DNA of 64,000 nucleotides, taken from Thermogemmatispora carboxidivorans. GTDB taxonomy: Bacteria > Chloroflexota > Ktedonobacteria > Ktedonobacterales > Ktedonobacteraceae. This document shows, one piece after another, positions 1 to 8,681 of the stretch. The DNA is taken from contig NZ_JNIM01000001.1 in assembly GCF_000702505.1 (NCBI RefSeq), positions 62,001 through 126,000 on the forward strand, in the 5' to 3' direction. The notes under the pieces were generated by a model that was given only the letters and a program-made list of their open reading frames with translations, ran no database searches and was not told the origin of the DNA. Within the stretch, counting starts at the first letter, position 1, and each line of letters begins with the position of its first letter. Made by a program: the position numbers and the translations under genes.

Positions 1-693
1 ACGCATCTCGCGGAAAGCGGCCAGGGCGTAGCCCTGCAGCTCGATCCAGGCTACTGGTGGCTTGGGGGGAGCGCCATCTTCGAGCAGCAGAGCGTCGTTA
101 CTGTCCTTCCAGACCTGATTGCGCAGCCCCAGGCCGCGAGGCTGGCGCGGCTGCACCTCGATCAGCCCATCATCATCGACATCGCCATACTTCAAGGCCC
201 AATCGAGTGCTGCCAGGACATGGGGCCAGAGCTGCTCGACCAGTTGACGCCCGCCCTCAACCTGCTGCCAGACCGTCGCAGCAGCGATCAGAAAAAGATA
301 GGTCGCATCCACCGAACCGTAGTAGCGGCCCTCCCACAGCGGCCAGACACCCTCGGGCCAACGGCGCGGTTCCGGCCAGTACTCGTGAATGATTTTGCCT
401 GGCTGCTCCTCGTTTTCATCTCGCTCGCTCGTGCCTTGCGTTGCTGCCAGCGCCTGCAGGCCACGTGCAGCGAACTCCCTCACCCAAGAGGCCAGGGCCT
501 GATCGGTCGGGCGCAGTCGCGCGGCCTCCAACACTAGCAGCACCGACCAGAGTGTGTCGCGTCCAAACAGGGCATGGTAGTGATCAGCGGCGCTGCTTGC
601 GCGCAGGCCGGTAGGCGTCTGTAGCTCGTCCAACCAGGCCCGTCCTCGCTCCAGCCAGCGGACGAGATGAGCAGTCTGTTCCGACTCGTGCAT
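1..693 (-). CDS. Glycogen-debranching-like alpha-glucosidase (amylo-alpha-1,6-glucosidase family), C-terminus outside window
   Basis: The first 231 codons read without a stop from an ATG at 693 to the window edge. The order of motifs matches the (alpha/alpha)6 catalytic domain of bacterial amylo-alpha-1,6-glucosidases: HALFGRDTLW near residue 41, EGRYYGSVDATYLFL in the middle, GDVDDDGLIEVQ, then NQVWKDSNDALL and ELQGYALAAF. In this family the domain trims alpha-1,6 branches or related alpha-glucans. Here the protein starts almost at the GRDT motif, so the beta-rich N-terminal domain usual in debranching enzymes is missing. It is the last visible gene of the LacI-led sugar operon, 54 bases after a permease, which suggests it processes the imported oligosaccharide in the cytoplasm. 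The exact substrate cannot be told. Confidence 0.75.
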   Translation of the reverse strand, partial: MHESEQTAHLVRWLERGRAWLDELQTPTGLRASSAADHYHALFGRDTLWSVLLVLEAARLRPTDQALASWVREFAARGLQALAATQGTSERDENEEQPGKIIHEYWPEPRRWPEGVWPLWEGRYYGSVDATYLFLIAAATVWQQVEGGRQLVEQLWPHVLAALDWALKYGDVDDDGLIEVQPRQPRGLGLRNQVWKDSNDALLLEDGAPPKPPVAWIELQGYALAAFREMR

Positions 694-747
694 AGACTTC
701 ACCACAATCGTTCTGCGAATATCCGTGATGTTGTGCCAGCCGGACCT

Positions 748-1656
748 CTATCTGCCGGCCAGGCCCGACGTAGATAGACCCTGGATAAAGTAGCGCTGGA
801 AAATGAAGAAGATGATCACCAGCGGCGCAATCGAGATCATCGCACCCGCCAGCACCAGATTGTACTGGGTCACGTAGTTCCCTTTGAAGAAGGCCAGGCC
901 CACCGTCAACGTATAGTTCTCCTGGTGGGACATTACGATCAGTGGCCAGAGGAACTCATTCCAGGCCCCCTGGAAGGATAAGAGCGCGACCACTGTGACT
1001 GCTGGTCGGACCAGGGGGAAGATAATCTGCCAGAAGGCGCGAAAACGTGAGCAGCCGTCGATCAGAGCCGCCTCCTCTAGCTCGCGTGGCAGCGTCTTGA
1101 GAAACTGCGTCATCAGGAAGACCGAGGTGGGCGTGACCATCGCCGGCACGATCAGACCGCCATAATTATCGGTCAGGTGCAACGTATAGGCCACCAGAAA
1201 CTTCGGGATCAGAATGAGCTGTGAAGGAATCATCAACACGGCCAGTGTCAGCAGGTAAAAGAAGTTCTTGCCCGGAAATTCCATACGCCCAAAGGCGTAG
1301 CCGGCCATCGAGGCCAGGAGCACGTTGAGAACCGTCACGGCGCCGGCGTAGATGAGCGAGTTCAGAATATAGCGCGGGAAGAGCTGGGCCCCGCTCAGGA
1401 TGAAGCGATAGTTGTCAAGGGTGGCCGGATTGGGCAAGAGGCTCGGCGGCCACGAGAGCACCTGCGCGTAAGTCTTAAAGGAGGAGGAAAAGGCGAACAG
1501 GAAGGGAGCCAACGAGAATAGCCCATAGCCGATCAGCACAATATAGAGGACCAGCTGACCCGGCTGCAGCGGCAGCGGGGGCCGACGCCTCATCGAGACG
1601 GCAACTGATGGCAGCTGCGCCTTTTCTGCTCTGGCTACGCCTCCAATCGTACTCAT
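748..1656 (-). CDS. Carbohydrate ABC transporter permease, MalG/type-2 CUT1
   Basis: A 302-residue inner-membrane protein with six hydrophobic segments and the EAA loop that docks the ATPase (ELEEAALIDGCSRFRAFWQIIFPLVRP, around residue 195). This loop is the hallmark of MalG-type sugar permeases. The ATG at 1656 has GGAG eight bases upstream. It lies 86 bases after the MalF-type permease and pairs with it to form the translocation pore. The cargo is inferred from the flanking glycosidases to be an alpha-glucoside or malto-oligosaccharide. No ATPase gene is nearby, as is common in CUT1 systems that share one ATPase. Confidence 0.92.
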   Translation of the reverse strand: MSTIGGVARAEKAQLPSVAVSMRRRPPLPLQPGQLVLYIVLIGYGLFSLAPFLFAFSSSFKTYAQVLSWPPSLLPNPATLDNYRFILSGAQLFPRYILNSLIYAGAVTVLNVLLASMAGYAFGRMEFPGKNFFYLLTLAVLMIPSQLILIPKFLVAYTLHLTDNYGGLIVPAMVTPTSVFLMTQFLKTLPRELEEAALIDGCSRFRAFWQIIFPLVRPAVTVVALLSFQGAWNEFLWPLIVMSHQENYTLTVGLAFFKGNYVTQYNLVLAGAMISIAPLVIIFFIFQRYFIQGLSTSGLAGR

Positions 1657-1742
1657 AGGTCTTACTCCTCTCTTGCTTGAGAGACAGACCAGGCGCGGTC
1701 TGCCTCGCTTACCTCTCTCTTCTGCAACTCGGCCATTGCTGG

Positions 1743-2705
1743 TTAGTATTGGATGTTGGCGTCGATGTAGCGCTTCTGGAGCAGTGTGACTGCAAAGATG
1801 ATAATGAAGAGTACAAAGGCTTGAGCGCAGGCCAGGCCCATTAGCGATTTCTGGAAGGCCGTGTCGTAAATGACCATCGCCGCTGTCAGAGTTGAGCGCA
1901 GTGGGGTTCCAGAGGCCCCCTCCATGACGAAGGCCTGGTCGAACATTTGAAAGGCTCCGATCGAGCCGAGGGCCACCACGGCGAAGGTGGTTGGGCGCAG
2001 CAGGGGCACAGTGATCTTCCAGAGCATCTGCCAGCTATTGGCTCCGTCGACGCGGGCGGCCTCATAGAGGGTGGAAGGGATATCTTGCAGAGCTGCCAGA
2101 TACATCAACATGAACGTCGGGGCCGTGGTCCAGATGTTGAGCAGCATAATAGCTGGCAGAGCCGTCGAGGGGTTCTCCAGCCAGGCCGGCCCCTGGATAT
2201 GGAGCAGCGAGAGCACGTAGTTGATCCCTCCCTGGGGCTGATAGAGCCAGTAGAAGATCAGCGAAATGGCCACCGAGGAAGTCATGGACGGCAGGTAGAA
2301 AATCGTACGAAAGAAGCCCCGTCCGTGCACCTTCTGATTCAGCAGGAGGGCCAGGAAGAGAGCCAGAGTTGTCTGAAGAGTCACGACCCCAATGGTGTAT
2401 TCAACGCAGTTGCGTAGACCTGCAGCGAAGTCGCCGTCGTGAGTCAGGTCATACCAGATGTTCAGGTAATTGCGGAAACCATAGAAGATCGGTGTAGTAA
2501 AGCCGAAATCAACATAGAAGAAGCTCAACGTGAGCGCCGTCACGATGGCGATCAGCGTGAAGACGATCAAGACAAAGAGGTACGGGGCCAGGAACGTGTA
2601 GGCTGTCAGGGTCTCTGTCAGCTTGCGCCGGTTGACCTTGAAAGGCAGACTGCGGCGCGTCCCGGATGGCCCGCCCGGGCGGGCTTTGCTTGCTGCCAGC
2701 TGCAT
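1743..2705 (-). CDS. Carbohydrate ABC transporter permease, MalF/type-1 CUT1
   Basis: A 320-residue membrane protein with a basic N-terminus, six predicted membrane spans and an EAA loop (YEAARVDGANSWQMLWKITVPLLRP, around residue 215). It forms the heteromeric channel with the adjacent MalG-type permease. AAGGAG sits nine bases before the ATG at 2705. It lies between the binding protein and the second permease, the usual order for CUT1 sugar importers (binding protein, MalF, MalG). Confidence 0.92.
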   Translation of the reverse strand: MQLAASKARPGGPSGTRRSLPFKVNRRKLTETLTAYTFLAPYLFVLIVFTLIAIVTALTLSFFYVDFGFTTPIFYGFRNYLNIWYDLTHDGDFAAGLRNCVEYTIGVVTLQTTLALFLALLLNQKVHGRGFFRTIFYLPSMTSSVAISLIFYWLYQPQGGINYVLSLLHIQGPAWLENPSTALPAIMLLNIWTTAPTFMLMYLAALQDIPSTLYEAARVDGANSWQMLWKITVPLLRPTTFAVVALGSIGAFQMFDQAFVMEGASGTPLRSTLTAAMVIYDTAFQKSLMGLACAQAFVLFIIIFAVTLLQKRYIDANIQY

Positions 2706-2906
2706 GGTCTAAGGCTCCTTTGTCTAGCGGACCGGGTAGAGATACAAGGCGCGGCTCTCAGTAGGAGCTGGGAGAGCGAGGGGCCAGGCTGAGGCCGGAA
2801 TGAGCGCGGTCTGGCTCTTCTCCAACCGAGCCTGACTGCTCTCGCTCTCCTGTTGCTCTACAGGATCAGGCCGCTCGCGTCTACTCCTGAGCGCGAGCGG
2901 CCAGGG

Positions 2907-4295
2907 CTAGGGTGCGACATTCTGCTGGATCCAGGTATTGACCTTCTGGGCCGCGGCATTGAGCGCGTCGGCAGGCGACTGCTTACCGAGCATGATGGAC
3001 TGCAGGGCATTGCTGACATCGTTGTGGATCTCGGTATCGGCCACGCCGTAGAAGTCAGGCTGACCATAGGCAGCCCCATCCTGGAGAACCTTGACCCCTG
3101 GATTCTGCTGGAAGTAGGAGTCGTTGGCCAGCGAGGTCAGGGTTGGCAGGGCGAACCCGTCATGCAGCACCTGCGTCTGATACTCGGCGCCGGTCATATA
3201 CTTGATCAGCTCCCAGGCCATGCCAGGGTACTTTGTGCCAGAGTAGGCGGCCCAGGCATTGGTATAGAGCAGATTGCCGCGCTTGCCGCTCGGCCCCATA
3301 GGCAGCGGTGCGATCCCGTACTGGACCTTGGGATAGTTTTGGGCCAGGAAGGGGATCATCCAGCCGCCTTCCAGGGTCATAGCCACCTGCTGCTTGCCGA
3401 AGGCATCGCCGTCCCAGCTGGCGCCAACGTCGCCGGGCATGACGCCGGTATGGTTCTGCTTGAAGGAAGTGTAGAACTCAGCTGCCTGGATGCCGGCCTG
3501 ACTATTAAAGAGGGCCTGCTTGCCGTCGGCTGAGACCATCTGGCCGCCGTTGGCGAAGAGGAAGGCGCCCCAGCGCGAAGTGTCGGCGGGTAGGGCGATA
3601 CCATAGACGCTGTTGGCCGGGCTGCTGCCGCGCTTCGTCAGCTTCTGGGCGGCATTCTTCAGATCATCCCAGGTCCAGTTGGAGGGATCACCGAGGCCGG
3701 CCTGCTGGAAGAGCGTCTTGTTGTAGAAGAGGCCAAGCGAGTTCCAGTCCTTCGGAATGCCAAAGACCGTACCATCGGCGCAATCGAAGTCCTGCATCAG
3801 CGACGGATAGTAGGTCGAAGGCGAGACCTGGTCGCGCGCCATGTAGGGGCTGAGATTGAGCAGTTTGCCGGCGGGGATATACTCCTGGGCCATTGGCGGC
3901 TGCAGGTAGAAGACGTCAGGCACGTTGCCGCTGGCGACGTTGGCCCGCATCTTAGTGGCGTAGTCGCCGGGGATGGGCGTCCAGGTGACGCTCACGTTGG
4001 GATGCAGCTTCTCAAAATTCTGCAGTCCCTGCTTGACCAGCGCATCCTCCGCCGGCGTGGAGGACCAGCCAGCCACCACCAGATGGATCTGACCAGTCTC
4101 AGGACTGGCCGCCGTGGTGTTTGTGTTGCTCGGGCAGCGCACAAGGGCGTTCTTTGGCCCTGTAACGCTGGCACCGGTTCCGCTGTTCGTGCCTCCACTG
4201 CTATTGCTGCTGCTTCCACAGGCGGTGAGGAGGGCCACGAGGGTGAGGGCTATGAAGATACTCCAGAGGCTCCTTCTTCTCGTTCTACTGGGCAT
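2907..4295 (-). CDS. Sugar-binding lipoprotein of ABC transporter (family 1 extracellular solute-binding protein)
   Basis: A 462-residue secreted lipoprotein: basic start, hydrophobic segment, then lipobox LTAC with the lipidated cysteine at residue 26, followed by a Ser/Gly/Thr-rich tether. The mature part has the family-1 pattern (VTWTPIPGDYATKMRANVASGNVPDVFYL, and later GVMPGDVGASWDGDAFGKQQVAMTLEGGW). It captures the sugar outside the membrane and hands it to the two permeases encoded next. AAGGAG lies seven bases before the ATG. A 284-base gap with a perfect dyad separates it from the upstream glycosidase, so it may also have its own promoter. Confidence 0.93.
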   Translation of the reverse strand: MPSRTRRRSLWSIFIALTLVALLTACGSSSNSSGGTNSGTGASVTGPKNALVRCPSNTNTTAASPETGQIHLVVAGWSSTPAEDALVKQGLQNFEKLHPNVSVTWTPIPGDYATKMRANVASGNVPDVFYLQPPMAQEYIPAGKLLNLSPYMARDQVSPSTYYPSLMQDFDCADGTVFGIPKDWNSLGLFYNKTLFQQAGLGDPSNWTWDDLKNAAQKLTKRGSSPANSVYGIALPADTSRWGAFLFANGGQMVSADGKQALFNSQAGIQAAEFYTSFKQNHTGVMPGDVGASWDGDAFGKQQVAMTLEGGWMIPFLAQNYPKVQYGIAPLPMGPSGKRGNLLYTNAWAAYSGTKYPGMAWELIKYMTGAEYQTQVLHDGFALPTLTSLANDSYFQQNPGVKVLQDGAAYGQPDFYGVADTEIHNDVSNALQSIMLGKQSPADALNAAAQKVNTWIQQNVAP

Positions 4296-4491
4296 GAGTG
4301 AACTCCTTTGTTTGCTCTCATCGGCTGCTCTACCGATTCCGCTGCCAGGTCAGCTCGGACGAGATGGCGCTGTGGACGCAGAAGGCTCAATAGGAGCTTG
4401 CCTTATCACTGCTTGCCTGGCTGAGTCTGGCAGGGTTGGGTATAGACAGAGAGACAGATCAAGCAAAATGCTGTTGTTGCTCCTCTCAAAA

Positions 4492-4511
4492 TTCTTGCAT
4501 CATTGCAAGAA
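4492..4511. promoter_or_regulatory. Operator-like dyad upstream of the sugar-binding protein
   Basis: An 8-bp perfect inverted repeat, TTCTTGCA then four bases then TGCAAGAA, lies in the AT-rich part of the gap between the glycosidase and the binding-protein gene, about 200 bases before the latter's start. It resembles a repressor or activator site. It does not match the palindrome upstream of lacI, so a second regulator is possible. Confidence 0.45.
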
Positions 4512-4579
4512 AAATTGAGTAAAGATAATTGATTCGATACAACGAGTAATTATGGCGCACACTAGCTCAAGCTCACCTC

Positions 4580-7054
4580 CTAGGGATCGGTCCCGTTGGC
4601 GGAAGGGGACCAGCGTACCAGCAGCTCGTAAGTAGTGGTTTGCCGCAAAGCGGGGGCGAGCCAGATGGTGCGCTCCTCGAATCCGGAGAGCTGGACCGGA
4701 TGGAGCGTCACCGGCCTACCGTTGAGGTGGGCTTCGCGGATACGCTGGCCGGGCAGGAGGGCCAGGCCGGGCAGCAGCTCCCAGTCTGCTTCACTGATGG
4801 TGAGCTGTACTTGTAGGCCATCCGATTCTACGGTCAGCTCGACATCGAGAGAAGCTGAAGCGAGAGGGATGTGGCGCAGGGCTGCTCGGGGCCAGCTGCT
4901 GGGGGGCTGGGGGATACAGAGCAGACGGCGTTTGGCAACGTCGGGACGGAGGCCGAAAAAATAATGGACGACGGGCCAGACGATGCCGTAACTTGACCAG
5001 AGCTGCAAGAAGCAGCCGCCATCGGGAGCGTACTCGCTCAAGGTGCCAGGGGAGGCCAGGCCGAAGGCTGTGCTCATGCGCAGCATCCAGGCCAGAGCCT
5101 GATCGGGGTGACCGTAGCGAGCCGCGCCGGTTGCCAGGGCCCCCGATGGTAAGGTCATAACCGCTCGGTTGCGCCGGGCATTAAGGACCAGCCCGCAGGC
5201 TTCCTGCCACTCGGGGGTCTGGAGGCGGGCCAGCAGTGAGCCAGCCTGAGTCAGGGAGGGCAGGCCAGCATCCAGGGCCAGTGCCTGGACCATATGGTAC
5301 AATAGCCAGGGGCGAGGGGCCTCCTCGGGCTGGGTGCTGCTGGAGTCGGAGGAAGTGGCCTGTTCCTGGAGGGCTTCCTCCAGAGCTGCCGCGGCTTCCT
5401 GCAGGACCTGGGCCTCGCTCTCCTCTGCCGCCTGGGAGGCGCGGGCCCGTAACAGGGTCTGGTGCTGGCGCAAGCTGGAGGGGGAGGCGTAGAGATCGCC
5501 GAAGAGGCCCTCGCGTGCCACCCACCAGGCGTCGCGCACATGGGCGCGGGTCTGCGCGGCGCGCTGGTGCAGGTCAGTGGCCAGCCCGGGGTCGTCCAGT
5601 TCAGCGGCCAGGGTTGCCAGGCAGTCCAGGGCCTCGGCCAGGTAGGCGGCCACGTCCAGCGCCTGCACCTCATCGCTGGCCATCTCCGGCGTCTCTACGA
5701 TGCTTTTGCCGTGGGGGACCAGGGTAGCGCGCCGGTCGCAGTCGGCCAGCGGCCAGGCGCGCAGGGCCTGCAGACAGAAAGGGAACAGCTCTCTCAGCAG
5801 GCCCTGGTCCCCTGTCCAGCGGTAGGTGTGGTAGAGTGCACGCACGAAGAGCGGCAGCTCTACCAGGTTGCCACTCGCCCAGAGCTGGCCATAGGGGAGC
5901 ACTTCGTGAGGCACGGCGCTGTGAGGGTCGCAGCGTTCGCCGAAGGCGGCCAGGGTGCGCAGGCTGGCTACGGCGGCCTCGGTCTGTCCGCTGGGCAGTA
6001 GCGGCAGCACTCCATAGGCTGTATCGCAGCCAAACCACCAGGGGAAATCGGGCAGGCCGGCCATCAGACCGGTGCCGATGCCTGGCACCTCCAGTAGGAG
6101 GCGAGCGGTATTGGCCTTAGACCAGGCGAAGACCTCGTTGAAAGCCAGGTCGGGCGAGGAGAGGACGCAGTGCTCGAAGGGGGAGCGAGACTCAGCCTGG
6201 GCGCGGTGCTGAGCTTCGACGAGCACGGGCGTCAGACCACCTGTGACGTGTCCCCCACACGCCAGGCGGGCAAAGAGGTCGGCAGCCGACCCCGCGGTGC
6301 GCGCGGGGCCGGTGATGAGGAAACTGAGCTGCGCAGGTCCGGCGGAAGAGACCTGGCAGCGATACCAGAGCGCGGCGCCAGTGCCGCGCCCGCCGGTGCG
6401 CTCCGGTCCCCAAATGGGGTCGCCTACCTGCCAGGAGACAGGGGCGACTGTGGCTCCCACGCAGGCCGTCCAGCTGGGGTGGAGCGCGTCGCGCAGCACG
6501 ACGGCGGCCAGCTCCTCATCATACTCGGCCAGATCTTCCCCGTCGTGCCAGCCGAGACGTTCCTCGGCCATCCAGGCGCCGTGTAAATCGCTGCGCACCA
6601 CCAGGCCGCAGAGCACTTCGCCGGGCGCGGTCGCCGTCAGGTGTGGCGCCGCCTGGCTCTGGCGCTCTGAGGCGGGCAGCGCCCTCAAGGTCAGTTGGAT
6701 GACAAGGGCGCTCTCATCGGGAACGATCCATTCGTGTCGCTCGACGGCCAGGCTTAGGGCTGGTAGGGTGTAGCTGAATGTCACGCCGGCGGCACTCCCT
6801 TGCCAGCGCTCGGGGGCCGTGAGCCAGAGCACTTCCTCGCTTCCGGGCAGGCGCAGTGCAAACCAGTAGCCATCGAGCAGCTTGAGCGGCGGGGCCCATA
6901 GCCCGCCCATCTCGCCCGGCTGGTGCCAGCCTACATCGGGAAAGCGGCCATCTAGGGTGGCAATGCTATAGAGGCGCCTGCCGCTGAGGGCATAGTAGCG
7001 CTTCCCATCGGGACGTGCCTCTAGGGCTGGGCCTGCTTGCTGCTCTTCGTACAC
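4580..7054 (-). CDS. Six-hairpin glycoside hydrolase, debranching/glucoamylase-like
   Basis: A likely 824-residue cytoplasmic enzyme. The chosen start is a GTG at 7054 with AGGAG nine bases upstream. A longer reading frame exists but would overlap the LacI gene and lacks a ribosome site. Residues 1-300 are beta-rich, resembling a super-sandwich domain. Residues from about 300 on resemble an (alpha/alpha)6 barrel (LAFNEVFAWSKANTARLL, DFPWWFGCDTAYGVLPLL near residue 335, SGNLVELPLFVRALYHTYRWTGD). A short beta domain closes the protein. An Ala/Glu/Ser-rich insertion lies near residue 500. No signal peptide is present. Function as an alpha-glucan or oligosaccharide hydrolase is inferred from fold and operon; the GH family number is not certain. 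Confidence 0.7.
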   Translation of the reverse strand: MYEEQQAGPALEARPDGKRYYALSGRRLYSIATLDGRFPDVGWHQPGEMGGLWAPPLKLLDGYWFALRLPGSEEVLWLTAPERWQGSAAGVTFSYTLPALSLAVERHEWIVPDESALVIQLTLRALPASERQSQAAPHLTATAPGEVLCGLVVRSDLHGAWMAEERLGWHDGEDLAEYDEELAAVVLRDALHPSWTACVGATVAPVSWQVGDPIWGPERTGGRGTGAALWYRCQVSSAGPAQLSFLITGPARTAGSAADLFARLACGGHVTGGLTPVLVEAQHRAQAESRSPFEHCVLSSPDLAFNEVFAWSKANTARLLLEVPGIGTGLMAGLPDFPWWFGCDTAYGVLPLLPSGQTEAAVASLRTLAAFGERCDPHSAVPHEVLPYGQLWASGNLVELPLFVRALYHTYRWTGDQGLLRELFPFCLQALRAWPLADCDRRATLVPHGKSIVETPEMASDEVQALDVAAYLAEALDCLATLAAELDDPGLATDLHQRAAQTRAHVRDAWWVAREGLFGDLYASPSSLRQHQTLLRARASQAAEESEAQVLQEAAAALEEALQEQATSSDSSSTQPEEAPRPWLLYHMVQALALDAGLPSLTQAGSLLARLQTPEWQEACGLVLNARRNRAVMTLPSGALATGAARYGHPDQALAWMLRMSTAFGLASPGTLSEYAPDGGCFLQLWSSYGIVWPVVHYFFGLRPDVAKRRLLCIPQPPSSWPRAALRHIPLASASLDVELTVESDGLQVQLTISEADWELLPGLALLPGQRIREAHLNGRPVTLHPVQLSGFEERTIWLAPALRQTTTYELLVRWSPSANGTDP

Positions 7055-7152
7055 GGTTTCTTTCTCCTCTTCGACAATACTGGTCTGGCCGCTCTGGCTT
7101 CCAGATGCAAGGAAGACAGGTGTGCTCTGGTGTTGTTGGTGGCTATTATCGG

Positions 7153-8292
7153 CTAGTAACCGCGCGTTGAGGCGCGCACAATCAGCTCTGGTTGTAGAAA
7201 GACGTAAGGCTCTTCTGGCGGGGCGCCGTGCAGAACGGCCCACAGTAGGTGTACCAGGATGCGCCCCACCTCGTTGATGGGCTGGCGTAAGGTCGTGAGC
7301 GGGGGAGTGAGATACGAGCCAAGCCCAAGACCGTCGAAACCGATGACCGAGAAAGTAGGTCCCACCTGGACCCCGGCGTCAAGGGCGGCCCGCATTACCC
7401 CGACGGCAAGTACATCGCTGATGGCAAAGATCGCTGTTGGTGGCTCTTCCCAGGAGAGTAGTTGCTGGGTGAGAAGATAGCCGTCTTTCTGGGAGATGCC
7501 GCTTGGAATACACAGGCGTGGATCGTAGGGCAGGTTGGCCCCTGCCAGGGCCTCACGGTAGCCGGCTCGTCGGTCGCGCTCCCAGTGGTAGGTGTCGCCG
7601 CCCCCAATGAAGGCGATGCGTCGATGACCGAGGCTGAGAAGGTGCTCTGTGCCGATTCTGGCCCCACTGCGGTTGTCGACTTCGGCCCACGGGTAGGGAT
7701 AGAGACGGGCCTCGGCCAGATCTTCGGCGGAGCGACCGAAAAGCACATGCGGATAGCGGTGACGGCAGAGGTAGGCGAGACGGTGATCATTGGGTCGCAG
7801 GTCGGTCAGAATCACGCCGTCGGCGTGCCGTCCACCAAGGATGCGCTGATAGACGCCTAGCTCGCGTTCTCCTTCCTCTGCTCGTACCAGGAGAACATCG
7901 AGGTGATGACCAGCGGCCTCATCGGCGATACCAGCGAGCAGCTCAACCAGGAAGGGATCGGCGTTGCCTGCGCCTGTGTCAAGGTTGAGGGCGCGCGAGA
8001 CCAGGGCAATAGTGTCAGTGCGTGCGTGGTTGAGATGTCGGGCGCTGGCATTGGGTACGTAGTTGAGCTGGGCGGCCAGGTCCTGGATGCGCTGGCGTGT
8101 GGCCTGCGGAATCGAGGGGTCCTGACGCAGCGCGCGCGAGACGGTCGATTTGTTGACGCCCGCCCTCCGGGCGATCTCCGCGATGGTGGGCCGCACAGTG
8201 TTCAGCTCGGGAAGCGCCCGACTGGGCTGCCCCTCTGACTGTCGCGGCTCGTTCGAGCCGGCGCTTTCCATGTGCTGCTCTTGTGTGGTCAT
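7153..8292 (-). CDS. LacI-family transcriptional repressor
   Basis: A 379-residue regulator. The helix-turn-helix lies near residues 35-85 (PTIAEIARRAGVNKSTVSRALRQ, then LNYVPNASARHL for the hinge), followed by a periplasmic-binding-protein-like sugar-sensing domain (LGHRRIAFIGG, PTAIFAISDVLAVGVMRA, VIGFDG). AGGGGGG lies six bases before the ATG at 8292. The longer frame starts with TTG inside the palindrome at 8383-8398 and is unlikely. It heads the sugar operon and very probably represses it and itself until the sugar arrives. Confidence 0.93.
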   Translation of the reverse strand: MTTQEQHMESAGSNEPRQSEGQPSRALPELNTVRPTIAEIARRAGVNKSTVSRALRQDPSIPQATRQRIQDLAAQLNYVPNASARHLNHARTDTIALVSRALNLDTGAGNADPFLVELLAGIADEAAGHHLDVLLVRAEEGERELGVYQRILGGRHADGVILTDLRPNDHRLAYLCRHRYPHVLFGRSAEDLAEARLYPYPWAEVDNRSGARIGTEHLLSLGHRRIAFIGGGDTYHWERDRRAGYREALAGANLPYDPRLCIPSGISQKDGYLLTQQLLSWEEPPTAIFAISDVLAVGVMRAALDAGVQVGPTFSVIGFDGLGLGSYLTPPLTTLRQPINEVGRILVHLLWAVLHGAPPEEPYVFLQPELIVRASTRGY

Positions 8293-8382
8293 CAGAGACC
8301 CCCCTGACCGCAGTCTCGTTGCTCGTTTGATCGGTCGCTGCGCTGCGATCCGTTCTGATTGGTCCTGCCGGTTGGTTTGCCT

Positions 8383-8398
8383 ACGCAACCGGTTGCGT
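8383..8398. promoter_or_regulatory. Perfect LacI-type operator palindrome
   Basis: ACGCAACCGGTTGCGT is a 16-bp perfect palindrome with the central CG typical of LacI/GalR family operators. It is placed about 90 bases upstream of the lacI start. The layout suits autoregulation and repression of the downstream sugar genes. No second copy was seen in the window. Confidence 0.8.
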
Positions 8399-8525
8399 TA
8401 GCTTATTGATTAGATACCATACGGAACGGTTGTCTGTCAAGATGGAAACTGGGCCAAAACGGGGGGCGTCCGGGGGGCCAGATGGGTGCTAGCTGGTGCT
8501 TTTCTAGCCCGTTGTCTCTGCTCTC

Positions 8526-8554
8526 TCGACTTTGTCCTCGTGCTCGGGTATAAT
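8526..8554 (+). promoter_or_regulatory. Promoter of the radical SAM gene
   Basis: TCGACT, a 17-base spacer, then a perfect TATAAT at 8549-8554. It lies about 130 bases before the radical SAM start codon. Confidence 0.55.
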
Positions 8555-8681
8555 GAAGAAGATCTTGAACAAATATTCGATTTATTGTCAACTTGTACGA
8601 TCGGCCACGGAGGAGCCGCAGGCTCTGGGGGGGGAGGGATGGAGGCGGCCAGGGGCGCTACCACAAGGAGAGCACTCTACG

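Noticed and set aside
7055-7243. Longer start of the glycosidase
   Set aside because: It overlaps the LacI gene and reads as Arg/Ala-rich filler. The GTG at 7054 has a clear ribosome site.
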